64,000 bases of DNA from Devosia ginsengisoli (GTDB taxonomy: Bacteria; Pseudomonadota; Alphaproteobacteria; Rhizobiales; Devosiaceae). Where the stretch lies: positions 186,001 to 250,000 of the forward strand of contig NZ_JANQAJ010000009.1 of NCBI RefSeq assembly GCF_024707105.1. The letters are read 5' to 3'. The notes beneath the pieces were generated by a model, which worked only from the letters and a program-made list of their open reading frames with translations, made no database searches and was not told the DNA's origin. The stretch's first letter is position 1. The number at the start of each line of letters is the position of its first letter. A program made the position numbers and the translations under genes. Shown piece after piece: positions 8,524-17,375 of the stretch.

Positions 8524-8552
8524 ACTATAACCATTTTGGCAATCTTTGCCAA
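8524..8552 (-). promoter_or_regulatory. parDE promoter with operator dyad
   Basis: On the minus strand TTGGCA and TATAGT are separated by 17 bp, close to the sigma70 consensus. The -35 is inside a perfect inverted repeat TTGGCAA-TCT-TTGCCAA (8536-8552), a likely ParD binding site for autoregulation. Confidence 0.7.
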
Positions 8553-8558
8553 TAATCC

Positions 8559-8592
8559 ACGTCATCGGGCCGTCATCGCCCCTGCCTAGGCT
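8559..8592 (+). promoter_or_regulatory. Candidate Pho box and promoter of the PhoX gene
   Basis: ACGTCAT-CGGG-CCGTCAT at 8559-8576 matches the Pho box layout (two 7-bp repeats CTGTCAT separated by 4 bp) at 5/7 and 6/7. TAGGCT at 8587-8592 begins 10 bp after the box, the spacing of PhoB-activated promoters, where the box replaces the -35. This fits phosphate-starvation control of the downstream phosphatase gene. Confidence 0.6.
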
Positions 8593-8646
8593 GGAACCGT
8601 TCCAAGGAGAACGACGCCATCCATTGCTGTTGAAGGGGCAATCCAG

Positions 8647-10632
8647 ATGACCGACCAATCCCGCTTATTCAAGACTTCCCAACTCGAAGCGGCCGATGCC
8701 GAGCCGCGCAATGCCACTGATAACCCCACCATGGGCGAACTGATCAGCGCGCGCTTTTCGCGCCGCGGGTTCCTGCAGGGTTCGCTCGCCGTATCGGCCA
8801 TTGCCGCCACCGTGAGCCCGCTGGCTCTGCTCAGCGCCCGCGATGCCCGCGCCCAGGACGGCGGCTCGGCCTTCTCGTTCACCGAAGTGGAGGCCGGCAT
8901 CGACGAGAACCATCACGTTGCCGAGGGCTATGATGCCGACATCCTGCTGCGCTGGGGCGATGGCCTGTTCCCCGACGCACCCGAATTCGACCCGACCACC
9001 CAGACCGCGGCGGCCCAGGAACGCCAGTTCGGCTACAACAACGACTATGTCGGCTATATTCCGCTCGACGGCTCGTCCGAGCATGGCCTGCTGGTCGTCA
9101 ATCACGAATATACCAACCCGCACCTGATGTTCCCCGGCATCGTGACGCTGGCCGAGGGCGCGATGACACTCAACCCGCTCAGCAAGGAGCAGGTCGATAT
9201 CGAACTGGCCGCGCATGGCGGCACCATTGTCGAGATCGTCAAGACCGACGGCAAATGGGCCGTGGTCAAGGATGGCGCGCTCAACCGCCGCATCACCGTC
9301 AATACCGAAATGGCCCTGAGCGGCCCGGCCGCGGGCCATGCCCGCCTGCAGACCACGGCCGATCCCTCCGGCACCAAGGTATTCGGCACCATCAACAACT
9401 GCGCCGGCGGCGTCACGCCCTGGGGCACCTACATCATGGCCGAAGAGAATATCCACGGCTATTTCGCCGGCGAACTGCCGGCCGACCATCCCGAAACCGC
9501 CAACTACGATCGCCTGGGCATTCCGGAAGGCTCCTATGAATGGGCCAATTTCTACGACCGCTTCGACATTTCCAAGGAGCCCAACGAACCCAACCGCTTC
9601 GGCTACATCGTCGAGGTAGATGTGATGGACCCCAATTCGGTGCCCAAGAAGCGCACCGCTTTGGGCCGCTTCAAGCATGAAGGCGCCGAATCCATCGTCA
9701 ACAAGGATGGCCGCGTCGTATTCTATCTCGGCGACGACGAGCGCTTCGACTACGTCTACAAGTTCGTCACCTCGGGCACCTACAATCCCGACGACCGTGC
9801 CGCCAATATGGACCTGCTCGATGACGGCATTCTCTATGTCGCCAGGTTCGCCGAGGACGGCTCCATGGAATGGCTGCCGCTGGTGCAGGGCCAGGGTCCG
9901 CTGACGGAAGAGAACGGCTTTGCCTCGCAGGCCGACGTGGTCATCGAGACGCGCCGCGCCGCCGACCTGCTCGGCGCCACCAAGATGGACCGCCCGGAAG
10001 ACATCCAGCCCAATCGCGTCAACGGCAAGGTCTATGTGATGCTGACCAACAATACCGCTCGCGCCGCCGAGCAGGTGGATGCCGCCAACCCGACCGCCAG
10101 GAATGCCTTCGGCCACATCATCGAGATCGCCGAGGCCGATGGCGATTTCGCCGCTACGTCAGGCAATTGGGAAGTCCTGCTCAAATGCGGTGACCCGGCT
10201 ATCGCCGAGGTGGGCGCCACTTTCTCGACCGATACCACGGTCAATGGCTGGTTCGGCATGCCGGACAATTGCGCGGTGGATTCGCTCGGCCGGCTCTGGG
10301 TCTCGACGGATGGCAACAATCCGTCGGCCACCGGCCGCACCGACGGTCTGTGGGCCGTCGATACCGAAGGCAGCGCCCGCGCCACGTCCAAGCTGTTTTT
10401 CCGCGTTCCGGTCGGCGCCGAAATGTGCGGCCCGCTGTTCACGCCCGATGACGAGACCGCTTTCGTGGCCGTGCAGCACCCCGCCGATGGCGGCGACGAC
10501 TGGGAAGGCTTCGGCCGGGTCTCCTATTACGAGGACCTCTCGACGCGCTGGCCCGACTTCGACGACGCCATGCCGACACGGCCTTCCGTGGTGGTGATCA
10601 CCCGGCAGGGCGGCGGCAAGATCGCCGTCTGA
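8647..10632 (+). CDS. phoX: Tat-exported PhoX-family alkaline phosphatase
   Basis: 661 residues of the PhoX/DUF839 family, monomeric Ca/Fe-dependent phosphatases that release phosphate from organic esters outside the cytoplasm. A twin-arginine signal FSRRGFLQG lies at about 37-45, followed by a hydrophobic stretch and a likely cleavage site near ARAQD at about 70. Family motifs include YIPLDGSSEHGLLVVNHEY and NNCAGGVTPWGT. Members of the family also occur as proteins of unknown substrate, so activity is inferred. A Pho box lies about 70 bp upstream, and a GC-rich hairpin follows the stop. Confidence 0.88.
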   Translation: MTDQSRLFKTSQLEAADAEPRNATDNPTMGELISARFSRRGFLQGSLAVSAIAATVSPLALLSARDARAQDGGSAFSFTEVEAGIDENHHVAEGYDADILLRWGDGLFPDAPEFDPTTQTAAAQERQFGYNNDYVGYIPLDGSSEHGLLVVNHEYTNPHLMFPGIVTLAEGAMTLNPLSKEQVDIELAAHGGTIVEIVKTDGKWAVVKDGALNRRITVNTEMALSGPAAGHARLQTTADPSGTKVFGTINNCAGGVTPWGTYIMAEENIHGYFAGELPADHPETANYDRLGIPEGSYEWANFYDRFDISKEPNEPNRFGYIVEVDVMDPNSVPKKRTALGRFKHEGAESIVNKDGRVVFYLGDDERFDYVYKFVTSGTYNPDDRAANMDLLDDGILYVARFAEDGSMEWLPLVQGQGPLTEENGFASQADVVIETRRAADLLGATKMDRPEDIQPNRVNGKVYVMLTNNTARAAEQVDAANPTARNAFGHIIEIAEADGDFAATSGNWEVLLKCGDPAIAEVGATFSTDTTVNGWFGMPDNCAVDSLGRLWVSTDGNNPSATGRTDGLWAVDTEGSARATSKLFFRVPVGAEMCGPLFTPDDETAFVAVQHPADGGDDWEGFGRVSYYEDLSTRWPDFDDAMPTRPSVVVITRQGGGKIAV

Positions 10633-10644
10633 CGCCATTCAACC

Positions 10645-10670
10645 GAGCCGTCGCCCGAGGGCGGCGGCTC
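10645..10670 (+). terminator. Hairpin after phoX
   Basis: GAGCCGTCGCCC pairs with GGGCGGCGGCTC around a short loop. There is no T-run after it, so it may stabilise the transcript end rather than act as an intrinsic terminator. Confidence 0.45.
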
Positions 10671-10719
10671 AATCGGTCCGGCGCGGCTTGTTTCCGGCCC
10701 GGCTGATCGCCAATATCGT

Positions 10720-10735
10720 GTTGTCTGGAGACAAC
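10720..10735 (+). promoter_or_regulatory. Palindrome over the antiporter ribosome-binding site
   Basis: GTTGTCTGGAGACAAC is a perfect palindrome that includes the GGAGA Shine-Dalgarno three bases before the ATG at 10738. As RNA it can form a 6-bp stem with a TGGA loop, which would partly hide the ribosome-binding site. Confidence 0.5.
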
Positions 10736-10737
10736 CG

Positions 10738-12366
10738 ATGTTCGCCCATATTCTCATCGTCGTCATCATCGCCATTGCCATCACTGCCTTGGCCGAGCGG
10801 CGCAACGTGCAGCCGGCGCTGCTGGTGGCCATAGTCGGCCTCGCCGCCTCGTTCATACCCGGCATGCCGCGGCTGGAGCTGGAGCCCGAGATCATCCTCG
10901 GCATCGTGCTGCCGCCCATGTTGTTCTCGGCCGCCAGCGACTTCTCCTTTTCCAGCTTCGCCAAGCGCCTGGGCTCTATCGTTAATCTCGGGGTCTTCAT
11001 GGTGTTCGGCACCACCGCCCTGGTCGGCATCGTCGCCTCGCTGGCCTTGCCTGGCCTTACCCCCGCGGCCGCACTGGTGCTGGGCGCCGTGCTCGCCCCG
11101 CCCGATGCGGTGACCGCCATCACCATCGGCCGCAAGGCGGGCCTGCCGGTGGCGCTGATGACCGTGCTCAAGGGCGAAAGCCTCATCAACGATGCCGCTG
11201 CGCTGACGCTGTTTGCCGTGGCCGTTGCCGCCGCCGCCGGCACCCATGCCTTCATCGACAACACGCCACTCTACTTCCTCTATGCGGCCGTGGTCGGCAT
11301 CATCCTCGGCATGCTGATCGGCAACCTGGCGCAACTGGCGCGCCGCAAGCTGGGCAATCCATCGCTGGCCACCGCAGTATCGGTCATCGTGCCCTTCGCC
11401 GCCTATCTGCTGGCCGAGGAAATCCATGCCTCCGGCGTGCTCGCCGTCGTGGCGGCCGGCTTCGCGCTGGGGCACCATTCGGCCGAGTCGGGCTATGAGG
11501 AGCGCATCCAGGAGCGGCAGTTCTGGCGCACCATCGATACGCTGCTCGAAACCTTCGTCTTTGCCTATATCGGCCTGCAACTGCGCTTCGTCATCACCGA
11601 TGCGATCGAGGCCGGCTACGACATGTGGCAACTGGCCGCCGCAGCCGCCGCTATCTTCGTCGCGACCGTGGCTATCCGCTTCGGCTGGGTCTTCGGCACG
11701 GCCTTCATCGCCCGCCGCCGCCGCGCCGCGGCGGCACGACGCCCGGCCAGGGTCGCGCGACCCGGACGCCGGGAACGGCCGCCTTCCCCGCCACCGCTGA
11801 CCTGGAAGGAGAATGTCGTGCTCTCCTGGACCGGCATGCGGGGCGTGGTGACACTGGCCGCCGCGGCCGGTGTGCCGCTGATCACCGCGACCGGTGCGGA
11901 CTTCCAGGACCGCGAAGCCATCCTGGTGCTGGCCTTCCTCGTCACCATCGCCACATTGCTGATCCAGGGGCTCACCTTGCCCTGGCTGATCAAATGGCTG
12001 GACCTGACCAATCCCGATGACGGCAAGCACCTGGCCGAACAGCACGCTCTGGCGGTGAAGATTGCCGACAAGGCAACCCTCGATGCGCTGGCCGAATATC
12101 GGACCACGCATGACGCGCCATCGTCGCGCCGGCTGGTGGACATGATGGCCAAGCGAGCGACCCACAATGCCGAGGCCGAACCTGCCATACCCCCATTCGA
12201 CCAGGCCGAGGCCCTGGCCCTGGGCAATATCCTGCTCGAGGCCCGCCGCAAGCAGCTCATCGCCGCACGCGATGCCCGCGAGCTGGACGATACCGTGCTG
12301 CGCGACATGCTCGAGCAGATGGACCTGGAACAGGCCTTCATGGACAGTCTTGGCAAGGAGGCGTGA
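10738..12366 (+). CDS. CPA1-family Na+/H+ antiporter
   Basis: The 542-residue inner-membrane protein exchanges monovalent cations for protons. About 12 transmembrane helices are visible; family motifs are PPDAVTAI at about 121-128 and SLINDAAAL at about 147-155, carrying the ion-binding acidic residues, and SWTGMRGVV later. An Arg/Pro-rich cytoplasmic segment of roughly 35 residues (from ARRRRAAAARRPAR) interrupts the protein just before SWTGMRG, which is not a usual family feature. A hydrophilic C-terminal tail of about 100 residues may be regulatory. Ion specificity cannot be told from sequence. Confidence 0.9.
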   Translation: MFAHILIVVIIAIAITALAERRNVQPALLVAIVGLAASFIPGMPRLELEPEIILGIVLPPMLFSAASDFSFSSFAKRLGSIVNLGVFMVFGTTALVGIVASLALPGLTPAAALVLGAVLAPPDAVTAITIGRKAGLPVALMTVLKGESLINDAAALTLFAVAVAAAAGTHAFIDNTPLYFLYAAVVGIILGMLIGNLAQLARRKLGNPSLATAVSVIVPFAAYLLAEEIHASGVLAVVAAGFALGHHSAESGYEERIQERQFWRTIDTLLETFVFAYIGLQLRFVITDAIEAGYDMWQLAAAAAAIFVATVAIRFGWVFGTAFIARRRRAAAARRPARVARPGRRERPPSPPPLTWKENVVLSWTGMRGVVTLAAAAGVPLITATGADFQDREAILVLAFLVTIATLLIQGLTLPWLIKWLDLTNPDDGKHLAEQHALAVKIADKATLDALAEYRTTHDAPSSRRLVDMMAKRATHNAEAEPAIPPFDQAEALALGNILLEARRKQLIAARDARELDDTVLRDMLEQMDLEQAFMDSLGKEA

Positions 12367-12415
12367 AGCTGTTTCGGGTCGGTTTCTCTAAGCACCGCAC
12401 CCTGTGTCCGTGACT

Positions 12416-12522
12416 CACCCCCACCCTTGATCCCTCCCCACAAGGGGGAGGGAGACGATGAACACGGGCTGCAGAGCTGGCGCCTCCCTCCCCTTGATGG
12501 GGAGGGATCGAGGGCGGGGTGA
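12416..12522. repeat. Palindromic repeat family B, copy 1
   Basis: Two GC-rich hairpins: one with CCCTCCCCACAAGGGGGAGGG and one with CCCTCCCCTTGATGGGGAGG, joined by about 25 bases including GACGATGAACA. The whole element recurs in inverted orientation at 16570-16672, and a diverged cluster lies at 38213-38511. It lies between convergent genes and may end both transcripts. Confidence 0.85.
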
Positions 12523-12577
12523 CGGGAGCCACGAAAGTCTAAGTGAACACTCCCCGAAGGAAGAAGTGAGGAAACGC

Positions 12578-12955
12578 CTAGCCCGGCGTCACGGGCGCGG
12601 CTTCGTCGAGGGCGCCGGCAACGCCCTCCAGCGCCTTGGCGGCATCGGTGAGCTTGGCGGCGAACTTGCCCTCCAGGGCTTCGATCTCGGCAGCCACTTC
12701 CTGGCCGGCGCGGGTCAGCACCAGCACTTCTTCTTCCAGCGCCTTGATGCGCTTTTCGGCCTCGGCCAGCTCATCGACCACGGCGATACCCGCCATGACC
12801 GTCAACCGGTTATCGCCGATTTCGCCCACGGCGCCCTTGAGCGATTCCACATGGTTGTTGAGCCGCTCGGCCAGCCCGATCAGGTGCTGCTGCTGGCCCT
12901 CTTCGCAGGCCATGCGATATTTGCGGCCATTGATCTCGACATTGACTTCGGGCAC
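12578..12955 (-). CDS. zapA: Cell division protein ZapA
   Basis: The 125-residue product begins MPEVNVEINGRKYRMACEEG, the N-terminal beta-hairpin of ZapA, then has a long coiled coil (about 60-105) used for dimer and tetramer formation. ZapA bundles FtsZ filaments at the division ring. Five bp separate it from the upstream DUF4164 gene, so they are co-transcribed. In related genomes zapA often precedes the 6S RNA and cyclo-ligase genes; here ParDE, PhoX and an antiporter separate them. Confidence 0.92.
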   Translation of the reverse strand: MPEVNVEINGRKYRMACEEGQQQHLIGLAERLNNHVESLKGAVGEIGDNRLTVMAGIAVVDELAEAEKRIKALEEEVLVLTRAGQEVAAEIEALEGKFAAKLTDAAKALEGVAGALDEAAPVTPG

Positions 12956-12960
12956 TTGCG

Positions 12961-13248
12961 CTACTCCGCCTTGGCCAGCACTTCGCGGACTGTTTCCATC
13001 GCCTCGACCAACCGGCGCGACACGTCATGCGCACTGTCGTCGAGCCGCTTGGCGCGGGCAGCGGTCTTGTCGAGTTCAGTGGCGAGGCGCGCCCGCTCAT
13101 GCACCAGCCGCTGCGTATCGACCTCGATGCGGTTCTGCTGGCGCAGCCGTGAGCCCAGGTTGCGCACCGATTGATCCAGCCTCGCCATGGCGCGATCGAA
13201 CCGCGCATTGGCTGATGTCAGCCCGTCTTCAAGTTCCGTGTCACTCAT
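12961..13248 (-). CDS. DUF4164-type coiled-coil protein
   Basis: 95 residues from ATG 13248 (MSDTELEDGL). Nearly the whole protein is one charged helix with heptad repeats (RFDRAMARLDQSVRNLGSR onward), no signal peptide or membrane segment. Small proteins of this type sit directly upstream of zapA in Hyphomicrobiales and are annotated DUF4164; a division-related role is inferred only from that position. The longer open frame upstream (to 13323) lacks a ribosome-binding site at its start. Divergent from tkt. Confidence 0.8.
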   Translation of the reverse strand: MSDTELEDGLTSANARFDRAMARLDQSVRNLGSRLRQQNRIEVDTQRLVHERARLATELDKTAARAKRLDDSAHDVSRRLVEAMETVREVLAKAE

Positions 13249-13351
13249 TGCTGTTACGGTCCTCTGCCCATGGGCGATTCCAGCGCGTGCAGCGTGCCCC
13301 AGCGCCGTCAGCAATGCAACCATGCGACCATCCGACGTGATGGCGCCGTCA

Positions 13352-13379
13352 TTGACACGATAGGCGAACCTGTTATGCC
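13352..13379 (+). promoter_or_regulatory. Candidate tkt promoter
   Basis: A perfect -35 TTGACA at 13352-13357 is followed after 16 bp by TATGCC (13374-13379), a weak -10. The 5' leader downstream contains an imperfect GC-rich hairpin at about 13393-13421 before the tkt ATG at 13455. Confidence 0.45.
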
Positions 13380-13454
13380 CTAGACCCGCCTTTGGGAGGA
13401 GGCTTTCGGCGCCTCTTCTCCCCAGAATTCCAGCCTGATGAAAGCGCGAGCCCG

Positions 13455-15428
13455 ATGACGAACACAGCCCAGCAGAACGAACTGGCCAATGCGATCCGCT
13501 CCCTGTCCATGGACGCGGTCGAGAAAGCCAATTCCGGCCATCCGGGCCTGCCCATGGGCTGCGCCGATATCGCCACGGTGCTGTTCACCAAGATCATGAA
13601 GTTCGATCCTGCCGACAGCAAGTGGGCCGACCGCGACCGTTTCATCCTGTCGGCCGGCCACGGCTCGATGCTGCTCTATTCCAGCCTTTACCTGCTCGGT
13701 TATGAGGACATGACCATCGAGCAGATCAAGAATTTCCGCCAGCTCGGTTCCAGGACCGCCGGCCACCCCGAATTCGGCCATGCCAGCGGCATCGAGACCA
13801 CGACGGGGCCACTGGGCCAGGGCCTGGCCAATTCGGTCGGCTTCGCCGTGGCCGAAGCCAAGCTTGCCGCAGAGTTCGGCAGCGATATCGTCGATCACCA
13901 CACCTGGGTGCTGGCCGGTGACGGGTGCCTGATGGAGGGCATTTCCCAGGAAGCCATTTCGCTGGCCGGCCATCTCAAGCTCAACAAGCTGACGGTGATC
14001 TGGGACAACAACTCCATCACCATCGACGGCAAGGTGTCCAACGCCGACTCGACCGACCAGATCGCCCGCTTCAAGGCAGTGGGCTGGAACACGATCGAAA
14101 TCGACGGCCACGACCAGGCCGCCATCGAAAAGGCGCTGCTGGCCGCCAAGGCCTCCGACAAGCCGACCCTGATCGCCGCCAAGACCACGATCGGCTTCGG
14201 CGCGCCAAAGAAGGCCGGCACCGAGAAGGTGCATGGCTCCCCGCTCGGCGCCGAGGAACTGGCCGGCGCCAAGGCGGCGCTCGGCATCGATTATCCGGCC
14301 TTTGAAATCCCGGCGCATATTCTCGACACCTGGCGCGCTGCCGGAAGGCGCAGCCAGAACCTGCGCGGCGAGTGGGAATCCCGCCTCGCCGCCTCCGACA
14401 AGAAGGCCGAGTTCACCCGCCGCGTGGAAGGTCGGCTGCCGGCCGGCTTTGCCGCCGCCATGGCCGAGTACAAGCAGAAGCTGGCTGCCGACAAGCCCAA
14501 GGTCGCGACCCGCAAGTCCAGCCAGATGGCGCTCGAAGTCATCAACAAGATTGTGCCCGAGACGCTGGGCGGCTCGGCCGACCTCACCGGCTCGAACCTG
14601 ACCAATACGCCCGAGACCCTGCCCTTCCAGGCCGACAGCCGCACCGGCCGCTACATGATGTATGGCATCCGCGAGCATGAAATGGCCGCCGCCATGAATG
14701 GCGTGGCTTTGCATGGCGGGCTCATTCCCTATGGCGGCACCTTCATGGTCTTTACCGACTATGCCCGCCCGGCCATCCGCCTCTCGGCCCTGATGGAACA
14801 GCGCGTCATCTATGTGATGACCCACGATTCCATCGGCCTGGGCGAAGATGGCCCGACCCACCAGCCGGTGGAACATCTCTCGGCTTTGCGCGCCATTCCG
14901 AACCTGCTGGTCTTCCGTCCGGCCGACGCCATGGAAACCGCCGAATGCTGGGAACTGGCGATGGAAACGGCCGACCGCCCCTCCATCCTGGCCCTCAGCC
15001 GTCAGAACCTGCCGGCTGTGCGCACCGAATATTCGGCCGAGAACAAGTCGGCCAAGGGTGCCTATAGCCTGGTCGGCCCAGCCGACGCCGATGCGGTGAT
15101 CTTCGCCACCGGCTCGGAAGTCGCCATTGCCGTCGAGGCGCAGAAGGAGCTGGCCGAGAAGGGCATTTCGGCCCGCGTCGTCTCGGTGCCGTCGATGGAG
15201 CTCTTCGCCAAACAGTCCGACGCCTACAAGGCCGAGGTGCTCGGCAAGGCCAAGGCGCGCGTCGCGGTGGAAGCCGGCATCGAGATGAGCTGGAACAAGC
15301 TGCTGGGTGACAAGGGCCGCTTTGTCGGCATGAACTCCTTCGGCGCATCCGGCCCGATCGAGGCGCTTTATGCCCACTTTGGCATTACGCCAAAGGCCGT
15401 TGTTGAAGCGGTGACCGCACAGTTGTAA
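13455..15428 (+). CDS. tkt: Transketolase
   Basis: A thiamine-diphosphate enzyme transferring two-carbon units between sugar phosphates in the pentose phosphate/Calvin pathways. The 657-residue product has the N-terminal ThDP-binding [10 protein letters not shown]...(about 157-166) with downstream [10 protein letters not shown], the middle Pyr domain with [11 protein letters not shown], and [17 protein letters not shown] typical of transketolase. Start chosen at ATG 13455 ([10 protein letters not shown]), the usual N-terminus; an upstream frame extension from 13392 is unsupported. First gene of a carbon-metabolism series tkt-gap-pgk-fba on the same strand. Confidence 0.97.
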   Translation: MTNTAQQNELANAIRSLSMDAVEKANSGHPGLPMGCADIATVLFTKIMKFDPADSKWADRDRFILSAGHGSMLLYSSLYLLGYEDMTIEQIKNFRQLGSRTAGHPEFGHASGIETTTGPLGQGLANSVGFAVAEAKLAAEFGSDIVDHHTWVLAGDGCLMEGISQEAISLAGHLKLNKLTVIWDNNSITIDGKVSNADSTDQIARFKAVGWNTIEIDGHDQAAIEKALLAAKASDKPTLIAAKTTIGFGAPKKAGTEKVHGSPLGAEELAGAKAALGIDYPAFEIPAHILDTWRAAGRRSQNLRGEWESRLAASDKKAEFTRRVEGRLPAGFAAAMAEYKQKLAADKPKVATRKSSQMALEVINKIVPETLGGSADLTGSNLTNTPETLPFQADSRTGRYMMYGIREHEMAAAMNGVALHGGLIPYGGTFMVFTDYARPAIRLSALMEQRVIYVMTHDSIGLGEDGPTHQPVEHLSALRAIPNLLVFRPADAMETAECWELAMETADRPSILALSRQNLPAVRTEYSAENKSAKGAYSLVGPADADAVIFATGSEVAIAVEAQKELAEKGISARVVSVPSMELFAKQSDAYKAEVLGKAKARVAVEAGIEMSWNKLLGDKGRFVGMNSFGASGPIEALYAHFGITPKAVVEAVTAQL

Positions 15429-15476
15429 GGAGGCTCTGCCTCCCTTCTCCTAACCCCTCCCAAGGAGCGTCTTTTC

Positions 15477-16484
15477 ATGGCAATCCGCGTCGCCATCAAT
15501 GGCTTTGGCCGCATCGGCCGCAACATCCTGCGCGCCATCATCGAATCGGGCCGTACCGACATCGTGGTCGTGGCTATCAACGATCTCGGCCCGGTCGAGA
15601 CCAATGCCCATCTGCTGCGCTATGACAGCGTGCATGGCCGCTTCCCCCATGAGGTGAAGGTCGATGGCGACACGATCGATGCCGGCCGCGGCCCCATCAA
15701 GGTGACGGCGATCCGCAATCCCGAAGACCTGCCCCATGCGGCGCTCAAGGTCGATATCGCGCTCGAATGCACCGGCATTTTCACCTCCAAGGAAAAGGCC
15801 AGCGCCCACCTCAAGGCCGGCGCCAAGAAGGTGGTGATTTCCGCGCCCGGCGACGGCGCCGACAAGACCATCGTATATGGCATCAACCATGCCAGCCTCA
15901 CCAAGGACGACGTGGTCATCTCCAACGGCTCCTGCACCACCAACTGCCTGGCGCCCATGGCGCTGGTGATGAACGATCTCGTGGGCATCGAGAAGGGAAT
16001 GATGACCACGATCCATTCCTATACCGGTGACCAGCCTACGCTCGACACCATGCACAAGGACCTCTATCGCGGCCGCGCCGCCGCGCTGAGCCAGATCCCG
16101 ACCTCGACCGGCGCCGCCAAGGCCATTGGCCTGGTGCTGCCCGAGCTCAAGGGCAAGCTGGACGGCATCTCGGTCCGCGTGCCGACCCCGAACGTGTCGC
16201 TGGTCGACCTCAAGTTCCTGGCCGGCCGCGAGGTCACGGCCCAGGAGGTCAACGACGCGCTGATCGCCGCAGCCGATGGCAAGCTCAAGGGCGTGATGAC
16301 CTATACGACCCATCCGCTGGTTTCGAGCGACCTCAACCACGATCCGCATTCCTGCACGATCCTGCTCGACCAGACCAAGGTCATCGGCGGCAATTTCGTG
16401 AACATCATGGGCTGGTACGACAACGAGTGGGGCTTCTCCAACCGCATGGCCGACACCACCGTGGCCCTGGGCAAGACGCTCTAG
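15477..16484 (+). CDS. gap: Type I glyceraldehyde-3-phosphate dehydrogenase
   Basis: Converts glyceraldehyde-3-phosphate, NAD(P)+ and phosphate to 1,3-bisphosphoglycerate. The 335-residue product has the Rossmann motif INGFGRIGR at about 8-16, the catalytic [12 protein letters not shown] with the active-site Cys at about 155, and the C-terminal NEWGFSNRM. An AAGGAG site lies 11 bp before the ATG. It follows tkt by 48 bp and ends at a strong intrinsic terminator. Confidence 0.98.
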   Translation: MAIRVAINGFGRIGRNILRAIIESGRTDIVVVAINDLGPVETNAHLLRYDSVHGRFPHEVKVDGDTIDAGRGPIKVTAIRNPEDLPHAALKVDIALECTGIFTSKEKASAHLKAGAKKVVISAPGDGADKTIVYGINHASLTKDDVVISNGSCTTNCLAPMALVMNDLVGIEKGMMTTIHSYTGDQPTLDTMHKDLYRGRAAALSQIPTSTGAAKAIGLVLPELKGKLDGISVRVPTPNVSLVDLKFLAGREVTAQEVNDALIAAADGKLKGVMTYTTHPLVSSDLNHDPHSCTILLDQTKVIGGNFVNIMGWYDNEWGFSNRMADTTVALGKTL

Positions 16485-16502
16485 TTCGCGCATCGCGCAA
16501 TG

Positions 16503-16538
16503 CAAAAGCCGCGTCGCTCCGCGGCGGGGCTTTTTTGT
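16503..16538 (+). terminator. Intrinsic terminator after gap
   Basis: AAAAGCCGCG-TCGCTC-CGCGGCGGGGC followed by TTTTTTGTTT forms a strong stem with a T-run, ending the tkt-gap transcript. Confidence 0.85.
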
Positions 16539-16569
16539 TTGCTGACGCGATCTGTCAGAGTGGCGACCT

Positions 16570-16672
16570 ACCCACCCTCAATCCCTCCCCATCATGGGGA
16601 GGCAGGCGCCAGTTCAGAGGTCATTGTTCATCGTCTCCCTCCCCCTTGTGGGAGGGATCAAGGGTGGGGATG
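16570..16672. repeat. Palindromic repeat family B, copy 2 (inverted)
   Basis: The reverse complement reads CCCCACCCTTGATCCCTCCC, then AAGGGGGAGGGAGACGATGA and later CTGGCGCC, matching the copy at 12416-12522 nearly base for base except in the central ~15 bases. The two copies flank zapA-DUF4164-tkt-gap in opposite orientations. Confidence 0.85.
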
Positions 16673-16702
16673 GGCCACACGCACCGCGTAAGAGGTAGCA
16701 GG

Positions 16703-17311
16703 ATGGACAAGATCGATTTTCGCCGCACGCTCGGCCACTACAAGGCGACCAGGACGATCGAGGAGATCGACGTCCCGGAAATGGCTTTCGTCATTGTGGA
16801 TGGCGCAGGCAATCCCAACACCACGCCGGCCTATCAGGGCGCCATCGAATGGCTCTATTCGACCAGCTATGCGCTGAAATTCGCCGCCAAGGCCGCGCTG
16901 GGTACCGACTATGTCGTGCCGCCGCTCGAAGGGTTGTGGTGGGCCGATAACCCGGCCGACTTCACCGCCCGCCGCAAGGATAACTGGCGCTGGACCATGA
17001 TGATCATGGCGCCCGATTTCCTGACCGAGGCCATGTTCGCCGCGGCTATCGCCAAGGCCGGCAGGAAGCTCGGTGCCGCACCCGATACGCTGCGGCTGGA
17101 ACGCTATGCCGAGGGCAGGAGCCTGCAGGTGCTGCATGTCGGCAGCTACGACGATGAAGGCCCGGTTCTCGCGCAACTGCACGATGTCGAAATGCCGGCC
17201 CGCGGCCTGACCTTCAGCGGCCACCACCACGAGATTTACCTGAGCGACGCCCGCCGCGCCGCGCCGGACAAGCTCCGGACCATCCTGCGCCAGCCGGTAC
17301 GCCCGGCCTGA
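16703..17311 (+). CDS. GyrI-like small-molecule-binding domain protein
   Basis: 202 residues from ATG 16703 (MDKIDFRRTL), placed after a GAGGTAGCAGG ribosome-binding stretch. The fold signature resembles the GyrI-like/SOUL ligand-binding domains (EMAFVIVDGAGNPN, GLWWADNPADF, RLERYAEGRSLQVLHVGSY and the C-terminal HHEIYLSDARR). No DNA-binding domain is attached, so it is a stand-alone binding protein or enzyme of unknown ligand. The upstream part of the open frame crosses the repeat and is not coding. Confidence 0.8.
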   Translation: MDKIDFRRTLGHYKATRTIEEIDVPEMAFVIVDGAGNPNTTPAYQGAIEWLYSTSYALKFAAKAALGTDYVVPPLEGLWWADNPADFTARRKDNWRWTMMIMAPDFLTEAMFAAAIAKAGRKLGAAPDTLRLERYAEGRSLQVLHVGSYDDEGPVLAQLHDVEMPARGLTFSGHHHEIYLSDARRAAPDKLRTILRQPVRPA

Positions 17312-17375
17312 CCGCTTGCCAGCCGGGCCGAACAGTTCATATTTCCTTGCGTGAACATGCGGACAGCGAGCCATC

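Noticed and set aside
10669..12165. Minus-strand ORF (498 codons) opposite the CPA1 antiporter
   Set aside because: Shadow frame; no recognisable domain and no ribosome-binding site.
13380..15377. Long minus-strand ORF (665 codons) opposite tkt
   Set aside because: Antisense shadow of transketolase, which has all catalytic motifs on the other strand.
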